Below are positions 1 to 5,963 of a stretch of DNA of 10,888 nt, in pieces. Location: assembly GCA_003561595.1 (NCBI GenBank), contig PWWF01000099.1, forward strand, positions 1-10,888, given 5' to 3'. The position numbers and the translations under genes are program-made. The notes under the pieces were generated by a model, which was not told the origin of the DNA, searched no databases, and saw nothing but the letters and a program-made list of their open reading frames with translations. The first letter of the stretch is position 1; every line of letters begins with the position of its first letter. This stretch comes from Paracoccaceae bacterium (GTDB lineage Bacteria > Pseudomonadota > Alphaproteobacteria > Rhodobacterales > Rhodobacteraceae).

Positions 1-806
1 ATGCGCTGCCCGCCGCGCGCTTCGGGCAGAAGATGGGCGATACCGGCGTGATCGACATGATGCTGGGCGCGCTGACCTGCCCCTTCGGTACAGGCCATAT
101 GGGCGTGACAGCAGAGAACGTCGCGCGCGAGCATGGCGTCAGCCGCGAGATGCAGGATGCCTTTGCCGTCGAAAGCCAGGCCCGCGCGGCGCGCGCGATT
201 GCAGAGGGCCACTTTGCCGAACAGATCGTGCCCGTGCCGGTCCGCACCCGCAAGGGCGAGATCGCCTTCGAGATCGATGAACACCCCAAGCCCACGACGA
301 TTGAGACGCTCTCGGGCCTGCGCCCGGCCTTCCAGAAGGGCGGGACCGTGACAGCAGGCAATGCCAGCGGCCTGAATGACGGGGCAGGGGCGCTGGTGCT
401 GGCGCGCGCCGATGCGGCGGAACGCGCCGGGCTGCGCCCGCTGGCGCGGATCACCGGCTATGCCCATGCGGGTGTGCGCCCCGAGGTGATGGGGATCGGT
501 CCGGTCCCGGCGGTCGAGGCGTTGATGGCGCGCACAGGGCTGAGTGCGGGTGATTTCGATGTGATCGAATCGAATGAGGCCTTTGCCGCGCAGGCGCTTG
601 CAGTCAGCGCGGCGCTTGGGCTTGATCCGGTGCGCGTCAACCCCAATGGCGGGGCCATCGCGCTGGGCCATCCGGTGGGTGCGACAGGGGCGATCATCAC
701 GATAAAGGCGCTTTTTGAGCTCGCCCGGACCGGCGGAAAACGCGCGCTTGTAACCATGTGCATCGGGGGCGGACAGGGGATCGCGCTGTCGCTGGAACGG
801 GTCTGA
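1..806 (+). CDS. Thiolase, BktB-like acetyl-CoA C-acyltransferase (3' part, N-terminus outside window)
   Basis: Thiolases condense or cleave acyl-CoA with acetyl-CoA; BktB/PhaA-type enzymes supply acetoacetyl-CoA or 3-ketoacyl-CoA for polyhydroxyalkanoate and related pathways. The reading frame is open from base 3, so the gene starts upstream; 267 residues are visible to the TGA at 804-806. Residues before the ATG at 33 (ARFGQKMGD) already match the family, so 33 is not the true start. Seen: HMGVTAENVA, TVTAGNASGLNDGA, ESNEAFAAQA, then NPNGG..ALGHPVGATGA with the catalytic His (codon 669-671), and MCIGGGQG with the C-terminal catalytic Cys (codon 759-761). The N-terminal nucleophile Cys lies outside the window. 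From memory the fragment resembles Ralstonia BktB more than PhaA, but substrate preference cannot be read from sequence. It converges on the stress-protein gene; a hairpin follows the stop. Confidence 0.95.
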   Translation, partial: ALPAARFGQKMGDTGVIDMMLGALTCPFGTGHMGVTAENVAREHGVSREMQDAFAVESQARAARAIAEGHFAEQIVPVPVRTRKGEIAFEIDEHPKPTTIETLSGLRPAFQKGGTVTAGNASGLNDGAGALVLARADAAERAGLRPLARITGYAHAGVRPEVMGIGPVPAVEALMARTGLSAGDFDVIESNEAFAAQALAVSAALGLDPVRVNPNGGAIALGHPVGATGAIITIKALFELARTGGKRALVTMCIGGGQGIALSLERV

Positions 807-853
807 GCGCGCGCCCAAAGCCCTGCCCGGATACCCCCGCCCCCGCAGGGGGC

Positions 854-910
854 AAGCGCCCGCGAGCGGGGCATGGGCGGGTGGGTGGGGTCCCCGAGCG
901 GGCGCTTTTC
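854..910 (+). terminator. Stem-loop with T run, probable terminator of the thiolase gene
   Basis: A perfect 10-bp inverted repeat (arms 854-863 and 898-907) is followed by TTTT at 906-909. An inner 5-bp stem (CGGGG 867-871 with CCCCG 892-896) narrows the 34-nt loop, leaving a G-quadruplex motif (875-890) at the tip. A second small hairpin (839-844 with 848-853, GCA loop) lies just upstream. The element sits between convergent stop codons at 806 and 929. The T run favours termination of the + strand; the - strand side has no good U tract. The long loop is unusual for a simple intrinsic terminator. Confidence 0.55.
875..890 (+). other. Predicted G-quadruplex motif in hairpin loop, copy 1
   Basis: The bases GGGCGGGTGGGTGGGG give four runs of at least three G with single-base loops (C, T, T). 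Short loops like these are known to favour very stable parallel quadruplexes. The motif is on the + strand, so RNA read through from the thiolase gene would carry the G-rich form. The same 16 bases recur on the - strand at 3283-3298. Folding is inferred, not observed. Confidence 0.7.
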
Positions 911-928
911 CCACGCGCCCGCACAGCG

Positions 929-1390
929 CTACCCTTTCGAGATCGCTTCCAGCCGGTCGCGGGGCAACTCGCCCGGCACGATGGTGATAGGGATGGGCAG
1001 GCTGCCAGAATTACGCGATAGTTGCGTGACCAGCGGGCCAGGGCTGGTGCCTTCGGTGCCCGCGCCCAGCACCAGAATGCCGATCTCGGGATCATCGGCG
1101 ATCTGGGCCAGAATCTGCTCGACCGGTTCCCCCTCGCGGATCACCAGTTCCGGATCGATCCCCTGCCGGTCGCGCATCCATTTGGCAAACACCTCGAAAT
1201 GCGCCTCGATCCGTTCGCGCGCCTCGGCGCGCATTACATCCGCGACCCCGATCCAGCCTGCGAATTCCTCGGGCGCGATGATCGACAGGATCTGCACCTG
1301 CCCGCCGGTATGAGCTGCGCGCAGCGCGGCAAAGCGCATCGCGTTCAGACATTCGCGGCTGTCATCAAGAATGACCAGAAATTTGCGCAT
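929..1390 (-). CDS. Universal stress protein (UspA family)
   Basis: Small cytoplasmic single-domain universal stress protein of 153 residues, close to the usual family length. It begins MRKFLVILDDS, the typical first strand, and has the Usp alpha/beta pattern: an Arg-rich helix, then VQILSIIAPEEF, then IREGEPVEQILAQIADD, then IGILVLGAGTEG. The usual ATP-binding pattern G-x2-G-x9-G(S/T) is not clear; the loop after LVLGAG (residues 106-111) reads TEGTSPGPLV and the end is PIPITIVPG. ATP binding is therefore uncertain. The start at 1390 has AGGAG (complement of 1395-1399) only four bases upstream. An in-frame ATG at 1458 would add 23 residues without family similarity. The gene converges on the thiolase and diverges from the peptidoglycan-binding protein. 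Usp proteins generally respond to stress or oxygen limitation; no clear FNR site was found. Confidence 0.88.
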   Translation of the reverse strand: MRKFLVILDDSRECLNAMRFAALRAAHTGGQVQILSIIAPEEFAGWIGVADVMRAEARERIEAHFEVFAKWMRDRQGIDPELVIREGEPVEQILAQIADDPEIGILVLGAGTEGTSPGPLVTQLSRNSGSLPIPITIVPGELPRDRLEAISKG

Positions 1391-1613
1391 CGTGCTCCTG
1401 ACGTCCTCCCCGAGAGGCGCATCGTCGCGAAATCCTTGGCCAGTGTAAACAGAAATCATTGCATCGCCTGCCCCGGCACCGTCCGAATTGAGGGGCTCGC
1501 GCGTTCGGGGCCAGGACATGCAGGGCCGAGATATTCGGGGATTGTGCGCAGCGCCCGGGCTGACTAGTCTTGATCCAACCCGACAGGACAGGTCAGGCAC
1601 GGAGGGCGGGAAG
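1391..1613. promoter_or_regulatory. Divergent intergenic region between usp and the peptidoglycan-binding protein
   Basis: This 223-bp gap must carry promoters for both flanking genes because they are read away from each other. No strong consensus was found. A weak candidate for the + gene is TTGTGC (1542-1547) with 17-bp spacing to TAGTCT (1565-1570). GGAGG at 1601-1605 is a good ribosome binding site for the ATG at 1614 (8-base spacing). No convincing palindromic operator was seen. Confidence 0.35.
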
Positions 1614-3239
1614 ATGCGTGCGGTTGTCGTATTGGCGATGGGCCTCATGGGGGCCGTGCAGGTGCAGGCCGCAGGGGTGGCGCTGGTGCTGGGTGATGAC
1701 GCGGCCTCGGAACAGACGGCGGCGACACTGGACAATCTGGGCTTTGACGTGATCCATGGCGTCAATCCCGGGCTCGATGAGATGCGCGCCCATCTGGCCA
1801 GCGCCCATTCCGAAATCCGCGCCGAAGCGCCTGACCGGGTGATCGTCGTGCTGTCGGGCAGTTTCGCCCATGCCCCCCATGCAGGCTGGCTGCTGGGCCC
1901 CGAAGGCGACCGCCCCACGCTCGCCCTCGCGGACGGGCAGGGGCTGCGGCTGGACACGGTCTTTGCCATCGCGTCCGAGGCCGAGGGCCCGGCGCTTGTA
2001 TGGCTGGGCGAGCGGGTGGCGGCGCGCGAATTCGGGCTGGGGCTGCGCGCTGGCCTGCCCGAGACCTGGGCGCTGCCCGAGGGGGTCGGCGTGGTCAAGG
2101 GACCGCCCGCCGATATCGCGCGCGGGCTCGGGTCGCTGATGCAGCCCGGCACCGCGCTGTCGCAGGTGCTGTCACAGCATTCCAGCCTGAGCGTCGAGGG
2201 TGCGCCCGCGCTGGATACGGCCTTTCTGCCCGAGGATTTTGCGCCGCTTGCCCGTGCCGATCAGCGCGCCTTTGAGGCCGCGCGCGAAACCGACAGCGAA
2301 GAGGCCTATCTGGAGTATCTCGAAGCCTATCCCGAGGGTGTCCATGCAGAGGATGCGCAAGAGGCGCTTGAGCGTATTCGCACCGCGCCCGACCGGATCG
2401 AGGCCGAGCTGTTCCTGACGGATGATGAGCGCCGCGCAATCCAGCGGGACCTGTCCGTTCTGGGCTATGACACGCGCGGTATTGACGGAATCTTCGGGCC
2501 AGGCACGCGTGGCTCGATTGCGGAATGGCAAGAGGCGACGGGCCGCGAGCCGACGCGCTACCTGACCCGTGACCAGATTTTCGCACTGGCCGCACAGGCT
2601 GCTGATCGCGCGGCCGAGATCGAGGCCGAGGAGCGCGCGGCGCGCGAACGCGAGGAACGCGCGGATCGCGAGTTCTGGGCCATGACCGGGGCCGAGGGCG
2701 ATGCCCCGGGGCTGCGCAGCTATCTGGATCGCTACCCCGATGGCATCTTTGCGGGGCTTGCACGCGAGCGGCTGGACCGGATCGATGCAGAAGAACGCGA
2801 GGCCGCGCGCGACCGCGATCTGGATGCCTGGCGGCTGGCGCGGCGGGTCGATACGGTCGCGGCCTATGAGCGCTATCTGAGCGACTGGCCCGAGGGCGAG
2901 TTTGCCGAACTGGCCCGGTCGCGGCTGGAAGAGCGGCGCCCTGCGCCAGAGCCGGAGCCTGCGCCCGACCCCTTGCCCGTTCCGGCTGACCCGGATGTCG
3001 AGCGCGCCCGCGCCGCCGAGGCCGCATTGGGGCTCAGCCAGCCCACGCGGCTGTTGATCGAGCAGCGTCTGGTGCGGCTGGGGCTTGAGCCTGGCCCGGT
3101 GGATGGGGTGTTCGATGCGCAGACCCGCGTCGCGATCCGCGGCGCGCAGGAACGCTTTGATCTGCGCCCCACGGGCTATGTCGATCAGACGCTGCTGACC
3201 ATGCTGGTCAGCAACCTGTTCCGCGAGTTCTTCAATTGA
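1614..3239 (+). CDS. Secreted degenerate caspase-like protein with two peptidoglycan-binding domains
   Basis: This 541-residue protein has no assigned function. Start: ATG 1614 follows GGAGG by 8 bases and opens a signal peptide (residues 1-19, likely cleaved after VQA), so export to the periplasm is likely. Residues 20-150 resemble a caspase-like (C14) fold: a VALVLG strand, LDNLGFDVIHG, and DRVIVVLSGSFAH where active members have SGHG. The second catalytic strand (PALVWLGERV, about 127-136) has no Cys, and the whole protein lacks cysteine, so it cannot be an active caspase. Three repeats of the form A-x-xYLxxYPxG-xxAxxA-xxL lie at about 219-255, 353-390 and 404-440; from memory such repeats are common in alphaproteobacterial caspase-like proteins. 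PG_binding_1 domains lie at about 268-325 (LGYDTRGIDGIFGPGTR) and 474-532 (LGLEPGPVDGVFDAQTR). A charged helix (327-352) and a Pro/Glu linker (443-459) separate the parts. It probably acts at the cell wall as a binding or scaffold protein. The domain calls are firm for the PG domains and moderate for the caspase fold. Confidence 0.85.
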   Translation: MRAVVVLAMGLMGAVQVQAAGVALVLGDDAASEQTAATLDNLGFDVIHGVNPGLDEMRAHLASAHSEIRAEAPDRVIVVLSGSFAHAPHAGWLLGPEGDRPTLALADGQGLRLDTVFAIASEAEGPALVWLGERVAAREFGLGLRAGLPETWALPEGVGVVKGPPADIARGLGSLMQPGTALSQVLSQHSSLSVEGAPALDTAFLPEDFAPLARADQRAFEAARETDSEEAYLEYLEAYPEGVHAEDAQEALERIRTAPDRIEAELFLTDDERRAIQRDLSVLGYDTRGIDGIFGPGTRGSIAEWQEATGREPTRYLTRDQIFALAAQAADRAAEIEAEERAAREREERADREFWAMTGAEGDAPGLRSYLDRYPDGIFAGLARERLDRIDAEEREAARDRDLDAWRLARRVDTVAAYERYLSDWPEGEFAELARSRLEERRPAPEPEPAPDPLPVPADPDVERARAAEAALGLSQPTRLLIEQRLVRLGLEPGPVDGVFDAQTRVAIRGAQERFDLRPTGYVDQTLLTMLVSNLFREFFN

Positions 3240-3253
3240 GCCGATATCTGTCC

Positions 3254-3333
3254 GGCCCGTCCGCCTGCCTTTGCCCGTCACGCCCCACCCACCCGCCCGC
3301 GCGCCGGTCAAAGGCAGGCGGACGGGCCTTTGT
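3254..3333 (+). terminator. Perfect 20-bp inverted repeat, probable terminator or pyrF leader hairpin
   Basis: Arms 3254-3273 and 3309-3328 are exact reverse complements over 20 bp, with a 35-nt loop, followed by TTTGTTGCCTTT. It starts 14 bases after the stop of the upstream gene and ends 18 bases before the pyrF ribosome binding site (GGAG 3347-3350). It may terminate the upstream transcript. If pyrF transcription begins before it, it would sit in the pyrF leader. The loop contains the second G-quadruplex core on the opposite strand. Confidence 0.65.
3283..3298 (-). other. Predicted G-quadruplex motif in hairpin loop, copy 2
   Basis: The + strand reads CCCCACCCACCCGCCC, the exact reverse complement of the 16 bases at 875-890. 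The G-rich strand here is the - strand. On the G-rich strand the core is flanked by 10 nt on the 5' side and 9 nt on the 3' side before the stem arms (11 and 7 in copy 1). In a + strand transcript the loop would be C-rich, the opposite of copy 1. Confidence 0.7.
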
Positions 3334-3359
3334 TGCCTTTCCTAACGGAGTCTGCCCGC

Positions 3360-4061
3360 ATGACTGCTTCTGATGACCGTCTGATCGTGGCGCTGGACGT
3401 GCCCAATGCGCTGGCCGGGTTGGAGCTGGCGCGCGCGCTGGGGCCTGACGTGTCTTTCTACAAGATCGGTCTGGGGATGCTAACGGGTGGCGGGCTGGCG
3501 CTGGCCAATGAGCTGAAGCAGGAACATGGCAAGCGTATCTTTCTGGACATGAAATTCTTCGATATCGGCGCCACGGTAGAGGCTGCCGTGCGCGGGATCG
3601 CGGGGTATGATCTGGATTTCCTGACAGTGCAGGGGGATCCGCATGTGGTGCGCGCCGCGCGCGAAGGGGCGGCGGGGTCGAACCTGAAGATCCTCGCCGT
3701 GACGGTGCTGACTTCGCTGGATCGCAGCGATCTGGATGACGGAATGATCCGCGCGGGCGATCTGGCCGAGATCACGCTGGAGCGGGCCGCGCGCGCGTTC
3801 GAGGCTGGTGCCGATGGCGTGATTGCCAGCCCGCAGGAGGCGCAGGCCATTCGCGCCATGCCACTGGCGGCAGGCAAGCTGATCGTGACGCCGGGTGTGC
3901 GCCCCTCGGGCGCGGCACCGGGCGATCAGAAGCGCATCGCCACACCTGCGGCGGCACTGGCGGACGGGGCGGACCATATCGTCATCGGCCGCCCCATCTG
4001 GCAGGCGCCCGACCCGCGTGCCGCCGCGCAGGCCGTCCTGTCCGAGATCGCGCAGGTCTGA
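3360..4061 (+). CDS. pyrF: Orotidine 5'-phosphate decarboxylase
   Basis: Converts OMP to UMP, the last step of de novo pyrimidine synthesis, in the cytoplasm. The 233-residue length is typical of the bacterial short form. Seen: LIVALDVPN at the N-terminus, FYKIGLG with substrate-contact Lys35, the catalytic D-x-K-x-x-D set in FLDMKFFDIG (Asp63, Lys65, Asp68), VTPGVRPSG, DQKR with Gln180, and VIGRPI with the phosphate-gripping Arg201. The ATG at 3360 is preceded by GGAG with 9-base spacing; the frame stays open 10 residues further, but those residues lie beside the terminator stem and are not PyrF-like. A long hairpin lies just upstream. No other pyr gene is in the window. It converges on the ABC permease with only 27 bases between the stop codons. 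Confidence 0.97.
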   Translation: MTASDDRLIVALDVPNALAGLELARALGPDVSFYKIGLGMLTGGGLALANELKQEHGKRIFLDMKFFDIGATVEAAVRGIAGYDLDFLTVQGDPHVVRAAREGAAGSNLKILAVTVLTSLDRSDLDDGMIRAGDLAEITLERAARAFEAGADGVIASPQEAQAIRAMPLAAGKLIVTPGVRPSGAAPGDQKRIATPAAALADGADHIVIGRPIWQAPDPRAAAQAVLSEIAQV

Positions 4062-4088
4062 GCGGCTGCCTGCCCGGGCCGCGCGCCG

Positions 4089-4910
4089 TCACTGTCTGGC
4101 GGACCAACTGAGCGACACCATGCGCCGTGTCATATACTCGCCCATCATCCCCAGCAGCAGCGCCACCAGCCCGAACACGACCGGATAGAGCGCCCAGGTA
4201 TGCATCGGGTTGTAGTTGATGAAGGCAAACCCACGTGCCTGATCGATGGCCTGAAACAGCGGGTTCCACATGAAATAGTGCAGATATGCGTCTGGCAGCG
4301 AATTGGCGAGGAAAAACTTGCCCGACGCGACCATGTTCAGGCGCGTGATCAGCAGCGTCAGCAAGCGGCTGATCCCCGGCAGCCACGGCTTTATCGCGTA
4401 AAGCACCACGCCGATGGCCAGCCCCGCGAACCACACGGCAAGCAGCATCGAGAAGGCCGCGACGGGTTGGTAAATCTCGACCGGGGTCCAGAGCACATGG
4501 TAGAAGAACAGGATCACGAAGACGGTGAGCACCTGTATATACAGCTCACCCAGCGCCGCGCCGCCGATGGCGACAATCGTGTTCATCGGCTGGTGTTTCA
4601 TCATCGAAGAGGTCGGCCCCTCGGCCCCGGCCACTGTGCTGATCACCTTGACATGGGCCATGAACAGGAACACCCCGCTCATCAGATAGATCAGCGTATC
4701 GCCCCGGATCGCGGCGGCCCGCATCCCTGCAAAGACGAAGATCAGCATGAACACGGCCACAAGCATCATGGTCTGCGCGATGTTCAGCATCAGCCCGATC
4801 AGCGCATTGCCATGGGACTTGCGCACATTGCGCACCGCTTGATGAAAGATCAGCTCCAGCGTGGTGAGCGCCTGTATCCAGATCGAACGGGGGCGGATCG
4901 GGGACAGCAT
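4089..4910 (-). CDS. ABC-2 type polysaccharide export permease (KpsM/Wzm-like)
   Basis: Inner-membrane permease of 273 residues from the family that exports capsule or O-antigen polysaccharide together with an ATPase. About six hydrophobic segments are visible (roughly 38-62, 72-92, 112-140, 148-172, 178-195 and 238-258). The N-terminal amphipathic stretch with RNVRKSHGNALIG and the C-terminal MWNPLFQAIDQARGFAF, followed by a short loop, a last helix and a basic tail, match the family. The ATG at 4910 has AAGG upstream at suitable spacing. No ATP-binding partner (KpsT/Wzt) lies beside it: its upstream neighbour is the divergent cysQ and its downstream neighbour is convergent pyrF, so it is a single-gene unit here. 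The nearby galU could supply UDP-glucose for such a polymer, but that link is inference. The substrate cannot be named. Confidence 0.88.
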   Translation of the reverse strand: MLSPIRPRSIWIQALTTLELIFHQAVRNVRKSHGNALIGLMLNIAQTMMLVAVFMLIFVFAGMRAAAIRGDTLIYLMSGVFLFMAHVKVISTVAGAEGPTSSMMKHQPMNTIVAIGGAALGELYIQVLTVFVILFFYHVLWTPVEIYQPVAAFSMLLAVWFAGLAIGVVLYAIKPWLPGISRLLTLLITRLNMVASGKFFLANSLPDAYLHYFMWNPLFQAIDQARGFAFINYNPMHTWALYPVVFGLVALLLGMMGEYMTRRMVSLSWSARQ

Positions 4911-4989
4911 TCGGGGCCTTTCGCCTGTGTGGCTTGTCGCGCGCGCGCAGATGGTATAGCCGCGTTAGAATAGGGCGAAAGTGATAAAG

Positions 4990-5014
4990 GCGCAATGAAT
5001 CCGGCCCATTGCGC
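4990..5014. promoter_or_regulatory. 8-bp inverted repeat just ahead of the cysQ ribosome binding site
   Basis: Perfect arms GCGCAATG (4990-4997) and CATTGCGC (5007-5014) with a 9-nt loop. The repeat ends four bases before the AAGGGGG ribosome binding site (5018-5024). It may be an operator or a 5'-leader hairpin. The upstream AT-richer patch at about 4955-4990 (TATAGC 4955-4960, TAGAAT 4966-4971) is the likely promoter zone for the divergent permease and cysQ, but no well-placed -35 box could be paired with it. Confidence 0.4.
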
Positions 5015-5028
5015 GCGAAGGGGGTGAC

Positions 5029-5820
5029 ATGGCGGCACTGCAGGACACGATGCGGCGACTGGCGATCGAGGCAGGCGCGGCGATCATGGCGATCTATGAG
5101 CGCCCCGACATGGATGTGCGCGAGAAATCCGATGCCAGCCCCGTCACCGAGGCGGATGAGGCGGCAGACCGCATCATCTCGGCCGGGTTGCGCGCAGCCT
5201 TTCCCGATATCGCGCTGGTGACCGAAGAACAGGCCGCCAGCCATGATCTGCAGGCGTCGCGGTTCTTCATCGTCGATCCGCTGGACGGGACCAAGGAATT
5301 CATCAAGCGTCGTGGGGATTTCACCGTCAATATCGCGCTGGTCGAGGATGGTGTGCCAGTGCAGGGTGTCGTTTATGCCCCGGCCAAGGGGCGGATGTTC
5401 CACACATTGGCCGAAGGCGGCGCGGTCGAGGAGCAGGGGGCGTTCGACCCTGAGGCAACGGGCGCAACAGTGCCACTACAGATGCGCAGCCCCGATGCGG
5501 GAGCGCTGATCGTCGTTGCGTCGAAATCGCATCGCGATGCCGCGACGGATGCCTATATCGCGCGCTACACTGTGGCCGACATGCGCAGCGCGGGGTCTTC
5601 GCTGAAATTCTGCCTGCTGGCGGCGGGGGAGGCCGATTTCTATCCGCGACTGGGCCGGACGATGGAATGGGATACAGCGGCAGGCCATGCCGTGCTGGCT
5701 GCGGCCGGGGGCGAGGTGCTGGATTTCGACACGCACGCCCCGCTGCGCTATGGCAAGCCCGGCTATGCCAATCCGTTCTTCATCGCGCGCCACCCGGATG
5801 TGGCGCTGGTGACCGGATAG
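5029..5820 (+). CDS. cysQ: 3'(2'),5'-bisphosphate nucleotidase CysQ
   Basis: Member of the Mg-dependent, lithium-sensitive inositol monophosphatase superfamily. CysQ removes the 3'-phosphate from PAP (and PAPS), clearing a by-product of sulfate assimilation and sulfation. The 263-residue length is normal. Seen: KSDASPVTEADEAAD (residues 33-47, CysQ-type), VTEEQ (metal-binding Glu, 64-68), DPLDGTKEF (83-91, metal-binding Asp pair; the TKEF form is typical of CysQ rather than of SuhB), and WDTAAGHAVLAAAGG (214-228, final metal Asp). The start is supported by AAGGGGG at 5018-5024. It is divergent from the permease and 143 bases ahead of galU on the same strand, so co-transcription with galU is possible. 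Inositol monophosphatase activity is a less likely alternative. Confidence 0.94.
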   Translation: MAALQDTMRRLAIEAGAAIMAIYERPDMDVREKSDASPVTEADEAADRIISAGLRAAFPDIALVTEEQAASHDLQASRFFIVDPLDGTKEFIKRRGDFTVNIALVEDGVPVQGVVYAPAKGRMFHTLAEGGAVEEQGAFDPEATGATVPLQMRSPDAGALIVVASKSHRDAATDAYIARYTVADMRSAGSSLKFCLLAAGEADFYPRLGRTMEWDTAAGHAVLAAAGGEVLDFDTHAPLRYGKPGYANPFFIARHPDVALVTG

Positions 5821-5895
5821 CTTTGGCGCGCGGCGCGGCGCTGCGGCCAGGAAATCATGAAATGGCCATCTTCTGACACGGTTCGGGCCGTGAAT

Positions 5896-5924
5896 CTGCC
5901 TGTTTTCACCTGTCATTAAGGCAG
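5896..5924. repeat. Small inverted repeat upstream of galU
   Basis: Arms CTGCCT (5896-5901) and AGGCAG (5919-5924) with a 17-nt AT-richer loop, within the 143-bp gap between cysQ and galU. This gap is the only place for a galU promoter, and the repeat could be part of it. No clear -35/-10 pair was found. The arms are short and may be chance. Confidence 0.25.
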
Positions 5925-5963
5925 TGTCGATAGAGCAGAAAATGCAGAGGATCGGAGCATTTC

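Noticed and set aside
1570..1583. Possible FNR box (TTGAT half site)
   Set aside because: The second half does not match ATCAA, so only one half site is present.
1488..1613. Upstream ATG at 1488 for the peptidoglycan-binding protein
   Set aside because: It would add 42 residues ahead of a good signal peptide; the ATG at 1614 has a strong GGAGG at ideal spacing.
1391..2152. N-terminal extension of the stress protein up to 2152 on the - strand
   Set aside because: The extra residues are low-complexity Ser/Pro/Ala and lie opposite the + strand gene; the Usp fold begins exactly at MRKFLVI.
2172..3311. Long - strand open frame antisense to the peptidoglycan-binding protein gene
   Set aside because: No recognisable domain, and the + strand frame has clear domains and a ribosome binding site. 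Long antisense frames are expected in GC-rich genes with strong third-position bias.
4062..4082. Hairpin GCGGC/GCCGC between pyrF and the permease
   Set aside because: Only five pairs, no T run on either side, in GC-rich sequence where this is expected by chance.
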